Positions 53,380 to 63,875 of a stretch of 64,000 nucleotides of DNA are shown here, one piece after another; the first letter of the stretch is position 1, and the number at the start of each line of letters is the position of its first letter. Below the pieces are notes generated by a model. It was not told the DNA's origin and did no database searches. It saw only the letters and a list, made by a program, of their open reading frames with translations. Source of the DNA: Xanthomarina spongicola (GTDB taxonomy: Bacteria > Bacteroidota > Bacteroidia > Flavobacteriales > Flavobacteriaceae); NCBI RefSeq assembly GCF_003148645.1, contig NZ_QGGP01000003.1, positions 310,001 to 374,000 on the forward strand, given 5' to 3'. The translations under genes and the position numbers were made by a program.

Positions 53380-53399
53380 CTATTTGAGTTGTAAAACTA

Positions 53400-53643
53400 A
53401 CGCAAAATGCACACTTATTATATATTGACATCTTTATTTTTTTATTCTATTATAATTCCAAACGCTTTTGCATATATAAATTAATAAAAAAACAGCGCGC
53501 TTTTATAAGCTAAATAAAAAATCTTGGTTAATTAATAAAATAATAGTTTGCTCTAAACGTAGCTTAAGTGCTACATTGAAAAAAAAAAACGAATAAGTTT
53601 TGAAAATTAATTCATTAACGTTTGAAAAATTAAAATATATTTC
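53400..53643. other. AT-rich divergent spacer upstream of the ribosomal operon
   Basis: No gene or RNA recognised. It includes a homopolymeric A-run (53579-53589), an AT-rich UP-element-like tract, and the -33 element of the rpsL promoter at its end. Confidence 0.5.
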
Positions 53644-53669
53644 TACCTTTGCAGCCCTCTAATAAGAGG
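53621..53669 (+). promoter_or_regulatory. Promoter of the str-S10-spc ribosomal operon
   Basis: This is the most complete Bacteroidota promoter in the window: -33 TTTG (53621-53624), a 19-bp spacer, then -7 TACCTTTG (53644-53651). The transcript then begins with a small hairpin CCTCT-AATA-AGAGG (53656-53669) and about 27 nt more before the rpsL ATG. Confidence 0.8.
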
Positions 53670-53695
53670 TATTTGTAAAATATTATAGAAAATAT

Positions 53696-54070
53696 ATGCC
53701 AACAATTTCACAATTAGTACGAAAAGGAAGAGCCAAAATAACCAAGAAGAGTAAATCGGCTGCTTTAGATTCGTGTCCACAAAGACGTGGAGTGTGTACT
53801 CGTGTTTACACCACAACACCTAAGAAACCTAACTCTGCAATGCGTAAAGTAGCAAGGGTAAGGTTGACTAATGGTAAAGAGGTAAATGCATACATTCCAG
53901 GAGAAGGACACAATTTACAAGAGCACTCGATAGTATTGGTTAGAGGTGGAAGGGTAAAAGATTTGCCAGGAGTTAGATATCACATTGTTCGTGGTGCCTT
54001 AGATACAGCAGGTGTCGCAGGTAGAACACAACGTAGATCTAAGTATGGAGCAAAACGCCCTAAGAAGTAA
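53696..54070 (+). CDS. rpsL: 30S ribosomal protein S12
   Basis: The 124-residue protein is S12, which sits in the decoding centre and is the classical streptomycin-resistance target. The [11 protein letters not shown] start and the conserved [19 protein letters not shown] are diagnostic. Lys at the streptomycin-relevant position in TTPKKPNSA is wild type. It is the first gene of a long ribosomal operon, preceded by a strong promoter and a small 5' hairpin. Confidence 0.98.
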   Translation: MPTISQLVRKGRAKITKKSKSAALDSCPQRRGVCTRVYTTTPKKPNSAMRKVARVRLTNGKEVNAYIPGEGHNLQEHSIVLVRGGRVKDLPGVRYHIVRGALDTAGVAGRTQRRSKYGAKRPKK

Positions 54071-54093
54071 TTAAAAAACTTTAAGAAGAAGAC

Positions 54094-54570
54094 ATGAGAA
54101 AAAGACAAGCGAAAAAAAGACCGCTTTTACCAGATCCACGTTTTAACGATCAGTTAGTAACTCGTTTCGTTAATATGATGATGTGGGACGGTAAAAAGTC
54201 TGTAGCTTTTAAAGTGTTTTACGATGCAATTGATATCGTAGAAGAAAAGAAAACAGACGAAGAAAAAACAGCTTTAGAATTATGGAAAGATGCTTTATCT
54301 AACGTTATGCCTCACGTAGAAGTGCGTAGTCGTAGAGTTGGTGGTGCAACATTCCAGATTCCTATGCAAATTCGTCCAGACAGAAAAGTTTCAACTGCTA
54401 TGAAGTGGTTAATTACTTTTTCACGTAAAAGAAACGAAAAGTCAATGGCGCAACGTTTAGCATCTGAAATTTTAGCAGCAGCTAAAGAAGAAGGAGCAGC
54501 AGTTAAAAAGCGTGTTGATACTCACAAAATGGCTGAAGCAAATAAAGCATTTTCACACTTTAGATTTTAA
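54094..54570 (+). CDS. rpsG: 30S ribosomal protein S7
   Basis: The 158-residue protein nucleates assembly of the 30S head on 16S rRNA. The sequence starts [17 protein letters not shown] and contains [17 protein letters not shown], both diagnostic. It lies 23 bp after rpsL. In E. coli S7 represses the str operon; no equivalent structured target is obvious in this spacer. Confidence 0.98.
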   Translation: MRKRQAKKRPLLPDPRFNDQLVTRFVNMMMWDGKKSVAFKVFYDAIDIVEEKKTDEEKTALELWKDALSNVMPHVEVRSRRVGGATFQIPMQIRPDRKVSTAMKWLITFSRKRNEKSMAQRLASEILAAAKEEGAAVKKRVDTHKMAEANKAFSHFRF

Positions 54571-54576
54571 TATAAA

Positions 54577-56703
54577 ATGGCAAGAGATTTAAAACTTACT
54601 AGAAATATTGGTATTGCAGCACATATTGATGCTGGTAAAACCACTACAACAGAACGTATCTTGTTTTATACAGGTGTGTCTCATAAAATTGGTGAAGTTC
54701 ATGATGGAGCTTCAACAATGGACTGGATGGAGCAAGAAGCAGAAAGAGGTATTACAATTACTTCTGCTGCAACAACTTGTGATTGGACATTCCCTAAAGA
54801 AAATGGAGAGCCTACAGAAGACGCACAAGACTATCATTTTAATATAATTGACACTCCTGGTCACGTAGATTTTACGGTTGAAGTAAACCGTTCTTTACGT
54901 GTATTAGATGGTTTAGTATTTTTGTTTAGTGCAGTAGATGGTGTTGAGCCACAATCTGAAACTAACTGGAGACTAGCAGATAACTATAAAGTTCCTAGAA
55001 TTGGTTTCGTTAATAAAATGGACCGTCAAGGATCAGATTTTTTAGGCGTTTGCCAACAGGTTAAAGATATGTTGAAGTCTAATGCAGTGCCAATTGTATT
55101 AAACATTGGTGATGAAGAAGATTTTAAAGGTATTGTAGATTTAGTAAAAAACAGAGCTATTGTATGGCACGATGATAATTACGGTTCTACATTCGATATT
55201 GTTGATATTCCTGAAAATATGAAAGATGAAGTACGTAAATATCGTGCTTTATTAATAGAAGAAGTAGCAAGTTATGATGAGAATCTACTTGAGAAATTCA
55301 TGGAAGATGAGAATTCTATTACAGAAGAAGAAGTGCACGCTGCGCTTAGAGCTGCTGTAATGGATATGGCTATCATTCCTATGGTATGTGGTTCTTCATT
55401 TAAAAATAAAGGAGTTCAATTCTTACTAGATGCTGTTTGTCGCTATTTACCTTCTCCAATGGATAGAGAAAGTGTTATAGGTACTAATCCAGATACTGGT
55501 AAAGAAGAAAGACGTAAGCCTAGTGTTAACGAGCCTTTTTCAGCTTTAGCGTTTAAAATTGCAACAGATCCTTTTGTAGGGCGTTTAGCATTTTTTAGAG
55601 CATATTCAGGTCGTTTAGATGCAGGTTCTTACATTTTGAATAACCGTTCAGGTAAAAAAGAACGTATTTCTCGTATATACCAAATGCACTCTAATAAACA
55701 AAATGCAATCGATTTTATCGAAGCAGGAGATATTGGAGCAGCAGTAGGATTTAAAGATATTAAGACTGGTGATACTATGTCTGATGAAAAACATCCTATT
55801 GTTTTAGAATCAATGGATTTTCCAGATCCAGTAATTGGTATTGCAGTTGAGCCTAAAACAAAGGCAGATGTAGATAAATTAGGTATGGCTTTAGCTAAAT
55901 TAGCTGAAGAAGATCCAACGTTTACAGCAAGAACAGACGAAGCTTCAGGACAGACTATTATTTCTGGAATGGGTGAGCTTCACTTAGATATTATTGTGGA
56001 CCGTTTACGTCGCGAATTTAAAGTTGAAGTAAACCAAGGGCAACCTCAAGTAGAATATAAAGAAGCTATTACTGCTTCTGCAGATCATAGAGAAGTTTAC
56101 AAAAAACAATCTGGTGGTCGTGGTAAATTCGCAGATATTGTATTTACGGTTGAACCAGCTGATGAAGGTGTTGTAGGTCTTCAATTTGAATCTATTATTA
56201 AAGGTGGTAATGTTCCTAAAGAATTTATTCCATCTATTGAAAAAGGATTCAAAATGGCAATGGTAAATGGACCATTAGCAGGTTATGAAATCGATTCGAT
56301 GAAAGTAACATTGAAGGATGGATCTTATCATGATGTGGATTCAGATCAATTATCTTTTGAATTAGCAGCTAAATTAGGATTTAAAAACTGTGCTAAAGCA
56401 GCAAAAGCTGTAATCATGGAGCCTATTATGAAGCTAGAAGTAATCACTCCAGAAGAAAACATGGGTGATATAGTAGGAGATTTGAATAGACGTAGAGGTC
56501 AAATGACTAGTATGGGAGATAGAGCTGGTGCAAAAACTGTAAAAGCTACTGTACCATTATCAGAAATGTTTGGTTATGTAACAACATTAAGAACATTATC
56601 ATCAGGTCGTGCAACATCAACAATGGAATTTTCACATTATGCTGAAACTCCTTCAAATATTTCAGAAGAAGTTATCAAAGCAGCAAAAGGCGTAGAAGCT
56701 TAA
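54577..56703 (+). CDS. fusA: Elongation factor G
   Basis: EF-G is the 708-residue GTPase that drives translocation and helps ribosome recycling. G1 is [13 protein letters not shown], the switch I region is [13 protein letters not shown]3 is [15 protein letters not shown] and G4 is VNKMDR. Domain III-V motifs include [15 protein letters not shown] and [10 protein letters not shown]. It follows rpsG by 6 bp. The next gene is rpsJ; there is no tuf between them. Confidence 0.98.
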   Translation: MARDLKLTRNIGIAAHIDAGKTTTTERILFYTGVSHKIGEVHDGASTMDWMEQEAERGITITSAATTCDWTFPKENGEPTEDAQDYHFNIIDTPGHVDFTVEVNRSLRVLDGLVFLFSAVDGVEPQSETNWRLADNYKVPRIGFVNKMDRQGSDFLGVCQQVKDMLKSNAVPIVLNIGDEEDFKGIVDLVKNRAIVWHDDNYGSTFDIVDIPENMKDEVRKYRALLIEEVASYDENLLEKFMEDENSITEEEVHAALRAAVMDMAIIPMVCGSSFKNKGVQFLLDAVCRYLPSPMDRESVIGTNPDTGKEERRKPSVNEPFSALAFKIATDPFVGRLAFFRAYSGRLDAGSYILNNRSGKKERISRIYQMHSNKQNAIDFIEAGDIGAAVGFKDIKTGDTMSDEKHPIVLESMDFPDPVIGIAVEPKTKADVDKLGMALAKLAEEDPTFTARTDEASGQTIISGMGELHLDIIVDRLRREFKVEVNQGQPQVEYKEAITASADHREVYKKQSGGRGKFADIVFTVEPADEGVVGLQFESIIKGGNVPKEFIPSIEKGFKMAMVNGPLAGYEIDSMKVTLKDGSYHDVDSDQLSFELAAKLGFKNCAKAAKAVIMEPIMKLEVITPEENMGDIVGDLNRRRGQMTSMGDRAGAKTVKATVPLSEMFGYVTTLRTLSSGRATSTMEFSHYAETPSNISEEVIKAAKGVEA

Positions 56704-56715
56704 AACTAAAAGAAA

Positions 56716-57021
56716 ATGAGTCAGAAAATTAGAATAAAATTAAAGTCTTACGATCACAATTTAGTTGATAAGTCTGCTGAAAAGATTGTAAAAACAGTAA
56801 AAAGCACTGGAGCTGTAGTAACTGGACCAATTCCATTACCAACTCATAAGAAAATTTTCACTGTATTACGTTCACCACACGTAAATAAGAAGTCAAGAGA
56901 ACAATTTCAATTAAGTTCTTATAAGAGATTATTAGATATCTACTCTTCATCTTCTAAAACAATTGATGCTTTAATGAAATTAGAATTACCTAGTGGAGTT
57001 GAAGTTGAAATCAAAGTGTAA
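56716..57021 (+). CDS. rpsJ: 30S ribosomal protein S10
   Basis: The 101-residue S10 has [19 protein letters not shown] and the long hairpin segment [21 protein letters not shown]10 also serves as NusE in transcription antitermination. It lies 12 bp after fusA and is followed by an unusually long, structured 120-bp spacer before rplC. Confidence 0.98.
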   Translation: MSQKIRIKLKSYDHNLVDKSAEKIVKTVKSTGAVVTGPIPLPTHKKIFTVLRSPHVNKKSREQFQLSSYKRLLDIYSSSSKTIDALMKLELPSGVEVEIKV

Positions 57022-57035
57022 GTAAAGACAAACAT

Positions 57036-57110
57036 GTCCTGAGCTGCGTGCAAGGGAAAAACGGTAAAAATACAATTCAAGGCTGAAACGTATTTTCAGC
57101 CTTGAATTTT
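57036..57110 (+). promoter_or_regulatory. Structured rpsJ-rplC spacer: putative attenuator or r-protein leader
   Basis: The spacer holds a small stem-loop (57038-57055, CCT-GA-GC-TGCGT-GC-A-AGG). A strong 15-bp hairpin follows (57074-57088 with 57094-57108, core TCAAGGCTGAAA, loop CGTAT), ending in a short U-rich tail. It resembles an intrinsic terminator inside the operon, so it may set the level of distal r-protein genes. The 120-nt gap contrasts with spacers of about 0-24 nt nearby. Confidence 0.6.
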
Positions 57111-57141
57111 AATAAATAGTAACAATTAATAAATAATAATT

Positions 57142-57759
57142 ATGTCTGGGTTAATAGGAAAAAAAATCGGTATGACCAGCATTTTCGATGAAAATGGAAA
57201 GAATATTCCATGTACAGTAATCGAAGCTGGACCATGTATCGTTACCCAAGTCAGAACTGAAGAAGTTGATGGTTATAAAGCCATCCAACTTGGTTTCGAT
57301 GACGCGACAGAAAAAAGTGCTACTAAAGCAGACTTAGGTCACGCTAAAAAAGCAGGAACTTCTGTAAAACGCAAAATCGCTGAGTTTAAAGGTTTTGATG
57401 AGGAGTACAAATTAGGTGATGCAATTACTGTAGAGCACTTTACAGAAGGAGAATTCGTAGATGTTTCTGGAATTTCAAAAGGTAAAGGTTTTCAAGGAGT
57501 TGTAAAACGTCACGGTTTTGCTGGTGTAGGTCAAGCTACTCACGGACAACATAACCGTTTAAGAGCACCAGGTTCTATTGGAGCTGCATCTTATCCTGCA
57601 AGAGTATTCAAGGGAATGAAGATGGCAGGAAGAATGGGAACCGATAAAGTAAAAGTTGAAAATTTAAGAGTTTTAAAAGTAGTTGCTGAAAAGAATCTAC
57701 TTGTGGTTAAAGGATGTGTTCCTGGTCATAAAAACGCTTATGTAATTATTCAAAAATAA
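57142..57759 (+). CDS. rplC: 50S ribosomal protein L3
   Basis: The 205-residue L3 is an early assembly protein of the large subunit. [20 protein letters not shown] and the tip loop [19 protein letters not shown] with [20 protein letters not shown] are diagnostic. Its stop overlaps the rplD start (TAATG). Its leader carries the hairpins described at 57036-57110. Confidence 0.98.
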   Translation: MSGLIGKKIGMTSIFDENGKNIPCTVIEAGPCIVTQVRTEEVDGYKAIQLGFDDATEKSATKADLGHAKKAGTSVKRKIAEFKGFDEEYKLGDAITVEHFTEGEFVDVSGISKGKGFQGVVKRHGFAGVGQATHGQHNRLRAPGSIGAASYPARVFKGMKMAGRMGTDKVKVENLRVLKVVAEKNLLVVKGCVPGHKNAYVIIQK

Positions 57760-58388
57760 TGAAAGTAGCAGTTTTAGATATAAACGGAAAAGAAACTGGA
57801 AGAAAGGCAGACCTTTCTGACGCAGTTTTTGCTATTGAGCCTAATAATCATGCTGTGTATTTGGATGTTAAACAATATTTAGCAAACCAAAGACAAGGAA
57901 CTCACAAGTCTAAAGAAAGAGCTGAGATTTCTGGAAGTACACGTAAGATTAAAAAGCAAAAAGGAACAGGAACAGCTAGAGCCGGATCTATTAAGTCTGG
58001 TGTTTTTAGAGGTGGTGGACGTATGTTTGGTCCTAGACCAAGAAATTACGGTATCAAACTAAACAAAAACCTTAAGCGTTTAGCTCGTAAATCAGCCTTT
58101 AGTATTAAAGCAAGTGAAAAATCAATTGTTGTATTAGAAGACTTTAATTTTGATGCTCCAAAGACTAAAAATTTCACAGCTGTTTTAAAAGCTTTAGACT
58201 TAGAAAACAAAAAATCTCTCTTTGTGTTGGGTGCTTCAAATAATAATGTATATTTGTCGTCACGCAATTTAAAAGGCTTAGAAGTTGTAACAAACTCTGA
58301 GTTAAGCACTTACAAGATTCTTAATGCGAATCAAGTTGTATTGTTAGAGAGTTCTTTAGAAGGAATTGAATCGAATTTAAGTAAATAA
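57759..58388 (+). CDS. rplD: 50S ribosomal protein L4
   Basis: The 209-residue L4 lines the exit tunnel. The tunnel loop [20 protein letters not shown], then [12 protein letters not shown], is intact. In E. coli L4 represses its own S10 operon through the leader, which makes the rpsJ-rplC hairpin region a natural candidate target here. It overlaps rplC by one base. Confidence 0.98.
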   Translation: MKVAVLDINGKETGRKADLSDAVFAIEPNNHAVYLDVKQYLANQRQGTHKSKERAEISGSTRKIKKQKGTGTARAGSIKSGVFRGGGRMFGPRPRNYGIKLNKNLKRLARKSAFSIKASEKSIVVLEDFNFDAPKTKNFTAVLKALDLENKKSLFVLGASNNNVYLSSRNLKGLEVVTNSELSTYKILNANQVVLLESSLEGIESNLSK

Positions 58389-58395
58389 GAAACAG

Positions 58396-58686
58396 ATGAA
58401 CATCTTAATTAAACCTATAATCACAGAAAAAGCGACTGCAGATAGCGAGTTAAGAAATTGCTATACTTTCGCAGTGAATACGAAGGCGAACAAGGTAGAA
58501 ATCAAAAAAGCAGTGGAAGCTGCTTATGGAGTTTCTGTTGAAAAAGTTCGTACTATAAATGTCCGTCCAGATAGAAAAACCAAGTTTACAAAAACTGGTG
58601 TTCAACATGGTAAAACAAATGCAGTTAAAAAAGCAATTGTACAACTGGCGGAAGGTGAAATGATTGATTTATACAGTAACATGTAA
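58396..58686 (+). CDS. rplW: 50S ribosomal protein L23
   Basis: The 96-residue L23 sits at the exit tunnel opening, the docking site of trigger factor and SRP. The start MNILIKPIITEKAT and the segment NKVEIKKAVEAAYGVSVEKV are typical. It lies 7 bp after rplD. Confidence 0.98.
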   Translation: MNILIKPIITEKATADSELRNCYTFAVNTKANKVEIKKAVEAAYGVSVEKVRTINVRPDRKTKFTKTGVQHGKTNAVKKAIVQLAEGEMIDLYSNM

Positions 58687-58696
58687 TTAAAGACAA

Positions 58697-59521
58697 ATGT
58701 CAGTAAGAAAATTAAAACCAATCACACCAGGACAGCGATTTAGAGTAGTAAATGGGTATGACGCCATTACTACTGATAAGCCGGAGAAAAGTTTATTAGC
58801 TCCGAAAAAAAGGTCTGGTGGTAGAAACAGTCGAGGAAAAATGACTATGCGCTATATTGGTGGTGGTCATAAGAAAAGGTATCGTATTATCGATTTCAAA
58901 CGTAACAAAACTGGAATTCCAGCAGAAGTTAAGTCTATCGAATACGATCCAAACAGAACAGCTTTTATTGCTTTATTGAATTATCAAGATGGCGAAAAAA
59001 GTTACATCATTGCTCAAAATGGCCTTCAAGTTGGTCAAACAGTAGTATCTGGTGAAACTGCAACTCCAGAAATTGGAAATGCAATGCCATTAAGTCAAAT
59101 TCCTTTAGGTACAATTATCTCTTGTGTAGAGTTACGTCCAGGACAAGGAGCAGTTATGGCTAGAAGTGCCGGAACATTTGCTCAGTTAATGGCAAGAGAT
59201 GGTAAATTTGCAACAATTAAATTGCCTTCAGGTGAAACACGTTTAGTGTTAGTAACATGTATGGCTACAATAGGAGTTGTATCTAATTCAGATCATCAAT
59301 TACTTGTATCAGGTAAAGCTGGTAGAACAAGATGGTTAGGAAGAAGACCTCGTACAAGACCAGTAGTAATGAACCCTGTAGATCATCCAATGGGTGGTGG
59401 TGAAGGAAAATCTTCTGGTGGACATCCACGTTCTAGAAATGGTATACCTGCTAAAGGTTATAGAACCCGTTCTAAAACAAAAGCGAGTAATAAATATATT
59501 GTAGAACGTAGAAAGAAATAA
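58697..59521 (+). CDS. rplB: 50S ribosomal protein L2
   Basis: The 274-residue L2 lies near the peptidyl-transferase centre. Motifs are [32 protein letters not shown] and the C-terminal [19 protein letters not shown] containing the conserved His. It lies 10 bp after rplW. Confidence 0.99.
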   Translation: MSVRKLKPITPGQRFRVVNGYDAITTDKPEKSLLAPKKRSGGRNSRGKMTMRYIGGGHKKRYRIIDFKRNKTGIPAEVKSIEYDPNRTAFIALLNYQDGEKSYIIAQNGLQVGQTVVSGETATPEIGNAMPLSQIPLGTIISCVELRPGQGAVMARSAGTFAQLMARDGKFATIKLPSGETRLVLVTCMATIGVVSNSDHQLLVSGKAGRTRWLGRRPRTRPVVMNPVDHPMGGGEGKSSGGHPRSRNGIPAKGYRTRSKTKASNKYIVERRKK

Positions 59522-59524
59522 GAT

Positions 59525-59803
59525 ATGTCAAGATCATTAAAAAAAGGACCTTACGTTCATTATAAACTAGAGAAAAAAGTTGCTACAAATGTAGAAACTA
59601 ACAAGAAAACAGTAATCAAAACGTGGTCTAGAGCCTCTATGATTACTCCAGATTTTGTTGGACAAACAATTGCAGTACATAACGGTCGCCAATTTGTTCC
59701 AGTTTACGTAACTGAAAACATGGTAGGTCATAAGTTAGGAGAATTTTCACCAACAAGATCTTTTAGAGGTCATGCAGGTGCTAAAAACAAAGGTAAAAAG
59801 TAG
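59525..59803 (+). CDS. rpsS: 30S ribosomal protein S19
   Basis: The 92-residue S19 binds the 30S head with S13. [19 protein letters not shown] and [20 protein letters not shown] are diagnostic. It lies 3 bp after rplB. Confidence 0.98.
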   Translation: MSRSLKKGPYVHYKLEKKVATNVETNKKTVIKTWSRASMITPDFVGQTIAVHNGRQFVPVYVTENMVGHKLGEFSPTRSFRGHAGAKNKGKK

Positions 59804-59809
59804 TAAGCT

Positions 59810-60217
59810 ATGGGAAGTCGTAAAAAACAAATGGCAGACGCTATTAAGGAAGCAAAAAAGGAAATCGCTTTTGCTAAACTTAATAACTGTCCTACATCAC
59901 CGAGAAAAATGCGTTTAGTAGCCGATTTAGTAAGAGGCGAACGCGTAGAGAAAGCGCTTAATATTTTAAAATTTAGCCAAAAAGAAGCATCAAATCGTTT
60001 AGAAACTTTGTTACTGTCTGCAATTGCAAACTGGCAAGCTAAAAACGAAGATGCAAGTATTGAAGAAGCTGAATTATTTGTTAAGGAGATTCGTGTAGAT
60101 GGTGGATCAATGTTAAAAAGATTGCGTCCAGCACCTCAAGGTCGTGCACACAGAATAAGAAAACGTTCAAACCACGTAACATTAGTGGTAGGAGCTAACA
60201 ATAACACACAAAGTTAA
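59810..60217 (+). CDS. rplV: 50S ribosomal protein L22
   Basis: The 135-residue L22 lines the exit tunnel. [19 protein letters not shown] and the extended hairpin region with [18 protein letters not shown] are typical. It has a charged N-terminal extension ([18 protein letters not shown]) compared with E. coli L22. Confidence 0.97.
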   Translation: MGSRKKQMADAIKEAKKEIAFAKLNNCPTSPRKMRLVADLVRGERVEKALNILKFSQKEASNRLETLLLSAIANWQAKNEDASIEEAELFVKEIRVDGGSMLKRLRPAPQGRAHRIRKRSNHVTLVVGANNNTQS

Positions 60218-60226
60218 GATAGAAGT

Positions 60227-60952
60227 ATGGGACAAAAAACAAATCCAATCGGAAATCGCTTAGGAATTATCAGAGGATGGGAATCTAACTGGTACGGAGG
60301 AAACGATTATGGCGACAAACTTGCCGAAGACGATAAGATCAGAAAATACGTACATGCACGTCTATCTAAAGCTAGTGTTTCAAGAGTAATTATTGAAAGA
60401 ACTCTTAAACTTGTAACCGTTACTATCACTACTGCTAGACCTGGTATTATTATTGGGAAAGGTGGACAAGAGGTAGACAAGTTAAAAGAAGAGCTTAAGA
60501 AAATTACTGGTAAAGAAGTTCAAATTAACATATTTGAAATTAAAAGACCTGAACTTGATGCGCAATTAGTAGCAGCAAGCGTTGCTCGTCAAATTGAAAA
60601 TCGTATTTCATACAGACGTGCAATCAAAATGGCTATTGCTGCAACTATGCGAATGAATGCAGAAGGAATAAAGATTCAGATTAGTGGTCGTTTAAATGGT
60701 GCAGAAATGGCACGTAGCGAACATTATAAAGATGGACGTATTCCATTATCTACATTCAGAGCCGATATTGACTATGCTTTAGTTGAGGCCCACACTACTT
60801 ATGGTAGATTAGGGATTAAAGTATGGATCATGAAAGGTGAAGTATATGGAAAAAGAGAGCTTTCTCCGCTTGTTGGATTATCTAAGAAGCAAGGAAAAGG
60901 TGGAGCCGGAGGACGTGGTGGAAATAATAATAAACCTCGTCGTAGAAAGTAA
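60227..60952 (+). CDS. rpsC: 30S ribosomal protein S3
   Basis: The 241-residue S3 helps form the mRNA entry pore. It begins [20 protein letters not shown], has the KH-domain GXXG in [15 protein letters not shown], and ends in a Gly/Lys/Arg-rich tail. It lies 9 bp after rplV. Confidence 0.98.
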   Translation: MGQKTNPIGNRLGIIRGWESNWYGGNDYGDKLAEDDKIRKYVHARLSKASVSRVIIERTLKLVTVTITTARPGIIIGKGGQEVDKLKEELKKITGKEVQINIFEIKRPELDAQLVAASVARQIENRISYRRAIKMAIAATMRMNAEGIKIQISGRLNGAEMARSEHYKDGRIPLSTFRADIDYALVEAHTTYGRLGIKVWIMKGEVYGKRELSPLVGLSKKQGKGGAGGRGGNNNKPRRRK

Positions 60953-60972
60953 TTTTTTAAAGAACAAGAAAA

Positions 60973-61392
60973 ATGTTACAGCCTAAAAAAACAAAATTTC
61001 GTAAGCAACAAAAGGGACGTATGAAAGGTAATGCTGGAAGAGGCCACCTTTTATCAAGTGGTACTTTTGGTATAAAATCGTTAGACACAAGCTTTGTTAC
61101 TGCACGTCAAATAGAAGCTGCACGTATTGCTGCTACTCGTTATATGAAAAGAGAAGGTTCGTTATGGATTAAAATATTTCCAGACAAACCTATTACAAAG
61201 AAACCTCTTGAAGTACGTATGGGTAAAGGTAAAGGTGCTGTTGAATACTGGGTAGCATCTGTGCTTCCAGGAAGAATATTATTTGAAGTAGGAGGAGTGC
61301 CATTAGACGTTGCAAAAGAAGCATTACGTTTAGCAGCACAAAAACTACCAGTTAAAACTAAGTTTATAATTGCTCGAGATTACGAAGCATAA
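60973..61392 (+). CDS. rplP: 50S ribosomal protein L16
   Basis: The 139-residue L16 contacts A-site t[22 protein letters not shown] and [19 protein letters not shown] are diagnostic. It lies 20 bp after rpsC. Confidence 0.98.
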   Translation: MLQPKKTKFRKQQKGRMKGNAGRGHLLSSGTFGIKSLDTSFVTARQIEAARIAATRYMKREGSLWIKIFPDKPITKKPLEVRMGKGKGAVEYWVASVLPGRILFEVGGVPLDVAKEALRLAAQKLPVKTKFIIARDYEA

Positions 61393-61405
61393 TTTATTTG
61401 ATATT

Positions 61406-61597
61406 ATGAAACAATCAGAAATTAAAGAATTATCTGTAGCTGAGTTACAAGAGAAACTTAGTGAAACTAAAAAGAGCTATTTAGATTTAAAAATGGCTCA
61501 CACTATTTCTCCTTTAGAGAACCCAATTCAATTACGTTCTGTAAGAAGAGACGTAGCAAGAATTGCGACTGAATTAACTAAAAGAGATTTACAATAA
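61406..61597 (+). CDS. rpmC: 50S ribosomal protein L29
   Basis: The 63-residue L29 sits near the tunnel exit. [20 protein letters not shown] and the C-terminal helix [19 protein letters not shown] are typical. The frame is open back into rplP, but the ATG at 61406 gives the normal L29 N terminus and clears rplP by 13 bp. Confidence 0.96.
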   Translation: MKQSEIKELSVAELQEKLSETKKSYLDLKMAHTISPLENPIQLRSVRRDVARIATELTKRDLQ

Positions 61598-61607
61598 TTC
61601 TGCCGAA

Positions 61608-61868
61608 ATGATGGAAACAAGAAATTTAAGAAAAGAACGTATAGGTATTGTTACTAGTAACAAAATGCAAAAATCAATAGTTGTTGCAGAGGTTAAAAAA
61701 GTAAAACACCCTATGTATGGAAAGTTCGTGTTAAAAACTAAGAAATACGTTGCACACGACGAAACAAACGATTGCAACATTGGAGATACTGTAAAGATCA
61801 TGGAAACAAGACCTATGAGTAAATCTAAATGTTGGAGACTAGTTGAAATAATTGAAAGAGCTAAATAA
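61608..61868 (+). CDS. rpsQ: 30S ribosomal protein S17
   Basis: The 85-86-residue S17 binds the 5' domain of 16S r[23 protein letters not shown] and [20 protein letters not shown] are diagnostic. Two adjacent ATG codons (61608 and 61611) are possible starts. Confidence 0.97.
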   Translation: MMETRNLRKERIGIVTSNKMQKSIVVAEVKKVKHPMYGKFVLKTKKYVAHDETNDCNIGDTVKIMETRPMSKSKCWRLVEIIERAK

Positions 61869-61870
61869 TT

Positions 61871-62239
61871 ATGATACAAACAGAATCAAGATTAAAAGTA
61901 GCTGATAACACTGGAGCAAAAGAAGTATTAACAATACGTGTTCTAGGTGGTACTAAAAGAAGATACGCTTCTGTAGGAGACAAAATTGTTGTTACAGTTA
62001 AAGATGCGACACCTAATGGAAACATTAAAAAAGGTGCTGTTTCAACTGCAGTTGTTGTACGTACTAGAAAAGAAGTAAGAAGACCAGATGGATCTTATAT
62101 TAGATTCGACGATAACGCATGTGTATTATTGAACCCTACAGGTGAAATGAGAGGTACACGTGTATTTGGTCCTGTTGCAAGAGAACTTCGTGATAAACAA
62201 TTCATGAAAATTGTATCATTAGCACCTGAAGTGCTTTAA
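61871..62239 (+). CDS. rplN: 50S ribosomal protein L14
   Basis: The 122-residue L14 lies at the subunit interface. [20 protein letters not shown] and [20 protein letters not shown] are diagnostic. It lies 2 bp after rpsQ. Its TAA overlaps a possible ATG of rplX. Confidence 0.98.
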   Translation: MIQTESRLKVADNTGAKEVLTIRVLGGTKRRYASVGDKIVVTVKDATPNGNIKKGAVSTAVVVRTRKEVRRPDGSYIRFDDNACVLLNPTGEMRGTRVFGPVARELRDKQFMKIVSLAPEVL

Positions 62240-62250
62240 TGCAAAATAAA

Positions 62251-62562
62251 ATGACAAAGCTTAAAATTAAATCAGGAGATACTGTAAAAGTAATTGCTGG
62301 AGATCATAAAGGATCAGAAGGAAAAGTACTTCAAGTATTAATAGATAAGAACAAAGCGATTGTTGAGGGAATTAACTTGGTTAAGAAACATACTAAACCA
62401 AGTGCACAAAACCCTCAAGGTGGAATCGTAGAAAAAGAAGCAGCTATTCAAATTTCTAACTTATCATTGTTAACCTCAAAAGGTGATGCAACTAGAGTTG
62501 GATATAGAATGGAAGGCGATAATAAAGTAAGATTTTCAAAAAAATCAAACGAAGTAATATAG
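62251..62562 (+). CDS. rplX: 50S ribosomal protein L24
   Basis: The 103-residue L24 is an assembly initiator. [20 protein letters not shown] and the KOW segment, then [19 protein letters not shown], are typical. The start was set at 62251 because that is the usual L24 N terminus; an ATG at 62239 overlapping the rplN stop would add four residues. Confidence 0.95.
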   Translation: MTKLKIKSGDTVKVIAGDHKGSEGKVLQVLIDKNKAIVEGINLVKKHTKPSAQNPQGGIVEKEAAIQISNLSLLTSKGDATRVGYRMEGDNKVRFSKKSNEVI

Positions 62563-62564
62563 TT

Positions 62565-63116
62565 ATGGCATATACACCTAGACTTAAAGAAGAGTACAAA
62601 AGCAGAGTAACTGCAGCTCTTACAGACGAATTTGGTTATAAAAATATTATGCAAGTGCCAAAACTTCAAAAGATAGTATTATCTAAAGGAGTTGGAGCAG
62701 CAGTTGCTGATAAAAAATTAATTGATCATGCAATTGATGAATTAACAACTATAACTGGACAAAAAACTGTTGCAACTATTTCTAAAAAAGATGTTGCATC
62801 ATTCAAATTACGTAAAGGTATGCCAATTGGCGCAAAAGTTACTTTACGTGGAGAAAGAATGTACGAATTTTTAGATCGTTTAATTACTTCAGCCTTACCA
62901 CGTGTAAGAGATTTTAATGGAATTAAAGCGACTGGATTTGATGGTAGAGGTAATTACAATTTAGGTATTACTGAACAAATTATTTTCCCTGAAATCGATA
63001 TCGATAAGGTAAATAAAATTTCAGGAATGGATATTACATTTGTAACGACTGCTGCAACAGACAAAGAAGCAAAATCATTATTAACAGAATTAGGTTTACC
63101 TTTTCAAAAGAATTAA
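62565..63116 (+). CDS. rplE: 50S ribosomal protein L5
   Basis: The 183-residue L5 binds 5S rRNA and P-site t[42 protein letters not shown] and [20 protein letters not shown] are diagnostic. It lies 2 bp after rplX. Confidence 0.98.
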   Translation: MAYTPRLKEEYKSRVTAALTDEFGYKNIMQVPKLQKIVLSKGVGAAVADKKLIDHAIDELTTITGQKTVATISKKDVASFKLRKGMPIGAKVTLRGERMYEFLDRLITSALPRVRDFNGIKATGFDGRGNYNLGITEQIIFPEIDIDKVNKISGMDITFVTTAATDKEAKSLLTELGLPFQKN

Positions 63117-63119
63117 GAT

Positions 63120-63389
63120 ATGGCTAAAGAATCAATGAAAGCCCGTGAGGTAAAAAGAGCAAAAACAGTAGCTAAATATGCTGAAAAACGTAAAGCTTTA
63201 AAAGAAGCTGGAGATTATGAAGCATTACAAAAGTTACCTAAAAATGCTTCACCTGTAAGAATGCACAACCGTTGCAAACTAACAGGAAGACCTAAAGGTT
63301 ATATGAGAACATTTGGTATTTCTCGTGTTACATTCAGAGAAATGGCCAATCAAGGTTTAATACCAGGAGTTAGAAAAGCTAGCTGGTAA
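63120..63389 (+). CDS. rpsN: 30S ribosomal protein S14, zinc-free type
   Basis: The 89-residue S14 has the C-terminal [20 protein letters not shown] and ends VRKASW. It lacks the paired CxxC zinc ligands of the short S14 form, so it is the C-minus type that works without zinc. It lies 3 bp after rplE. Confidence 0.97.
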   Translation: MAKESMKAREVKRAKTVAKYAEKRKALKEAGDYEALQKLPKNASPVRMHNRCKLTGRPKGYMRTFGISRVTFREMANQGLIPGVRKASW

Positions 63390-63408
63390 TATAAAAGAAT
63401 TATAAACT

Positions 63409-63439
63409 GGTTTTAGGTTTAACAATAAAGTTAAAAACC
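63409..63439 (+). promoter_or_regulatory. Possible hairpin in the rpsN-rpsH spacer
   Basis: GGTTTT (63409-63414) can pair with AAAACC (63434-63439), with an inner AAC/GTT helix. It lies in an AT-rich 70-nt spacer, longer than its neighbours. Stability is modest and the role unknown. Confidence 0.35.
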
Positions 63440-63459
63440 GATTCCGAAATTTAATAACT

Positions 63460-63858
63460 ATGAATACAGATCCAATAGCGGATTATTTAACAAGAATTAG
63501 AAATGCTGTGCGTGCTAACCACAGAGTGGTTGAAATACCTGCTTCTAATTTAAAAAAGGAAATTACTAAAATATTATTCGAACAAGGATATATTTTAAGT
63601 TACAAATTCGAAGATAATGCTGTACAAGGAACAATTAAAATTGCTCTTAAATACAACAAAGAAACAAAAGAATCTGTAATTAAAAAGATTCAAAGAATAA
63701 GTAAACCAGGTTTACGTAAGTATGCAAGTTCAAAAGAATTACCTAGAATTTTAAATGGTCTTGGTATTGCAATAGTTTCAACGTCTCATGGCGTAATGAC
63801 TGGCAAACAAGCTCAAAGAAATAATGTAGGTGGAGAAGTACTTTGTTACGTTTACTAA
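63460..63858 (+). CDS. rpsH: 30S ribosomal protein S8
   Basis: The 132-residue S8 binds the central domain of 16S r[23 protein letters not shown] and the C-terminal [20 protein letters not shown] are diagnostic. In E. coli S8 represses the spc operon at the rplE start; here the only notable structure is the weak hairpin in front of rpsH. Confidence 0.98.
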   Translation: MNTDPIADYLTRIRNAVRANHRVVEIPASNLKKEITKILFEQGYILSYKFEDNAVQGTIKIALKYNKETKESVIKKIQRISKPGLRKYASSKELPRILNGLGIAIVSTSHGVMTGKQAQRNNVGGEVLCYVY

Positions 63859-63875
63859 TTAAAAGCGAATAAGAC

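Noticed and set aside
57074-57110. Hairpin as a simple end-of-operon terminator
   Set aside because: The ribosomal genes continue in the same order with no new promoter visible downstream; partial termination or regulation fits better.
58046-58309. Antisense open frame of 87 codons across rplD
   Set aside because: It is a frame shadow of an essential, well-conserved gene; no promoter or family match.
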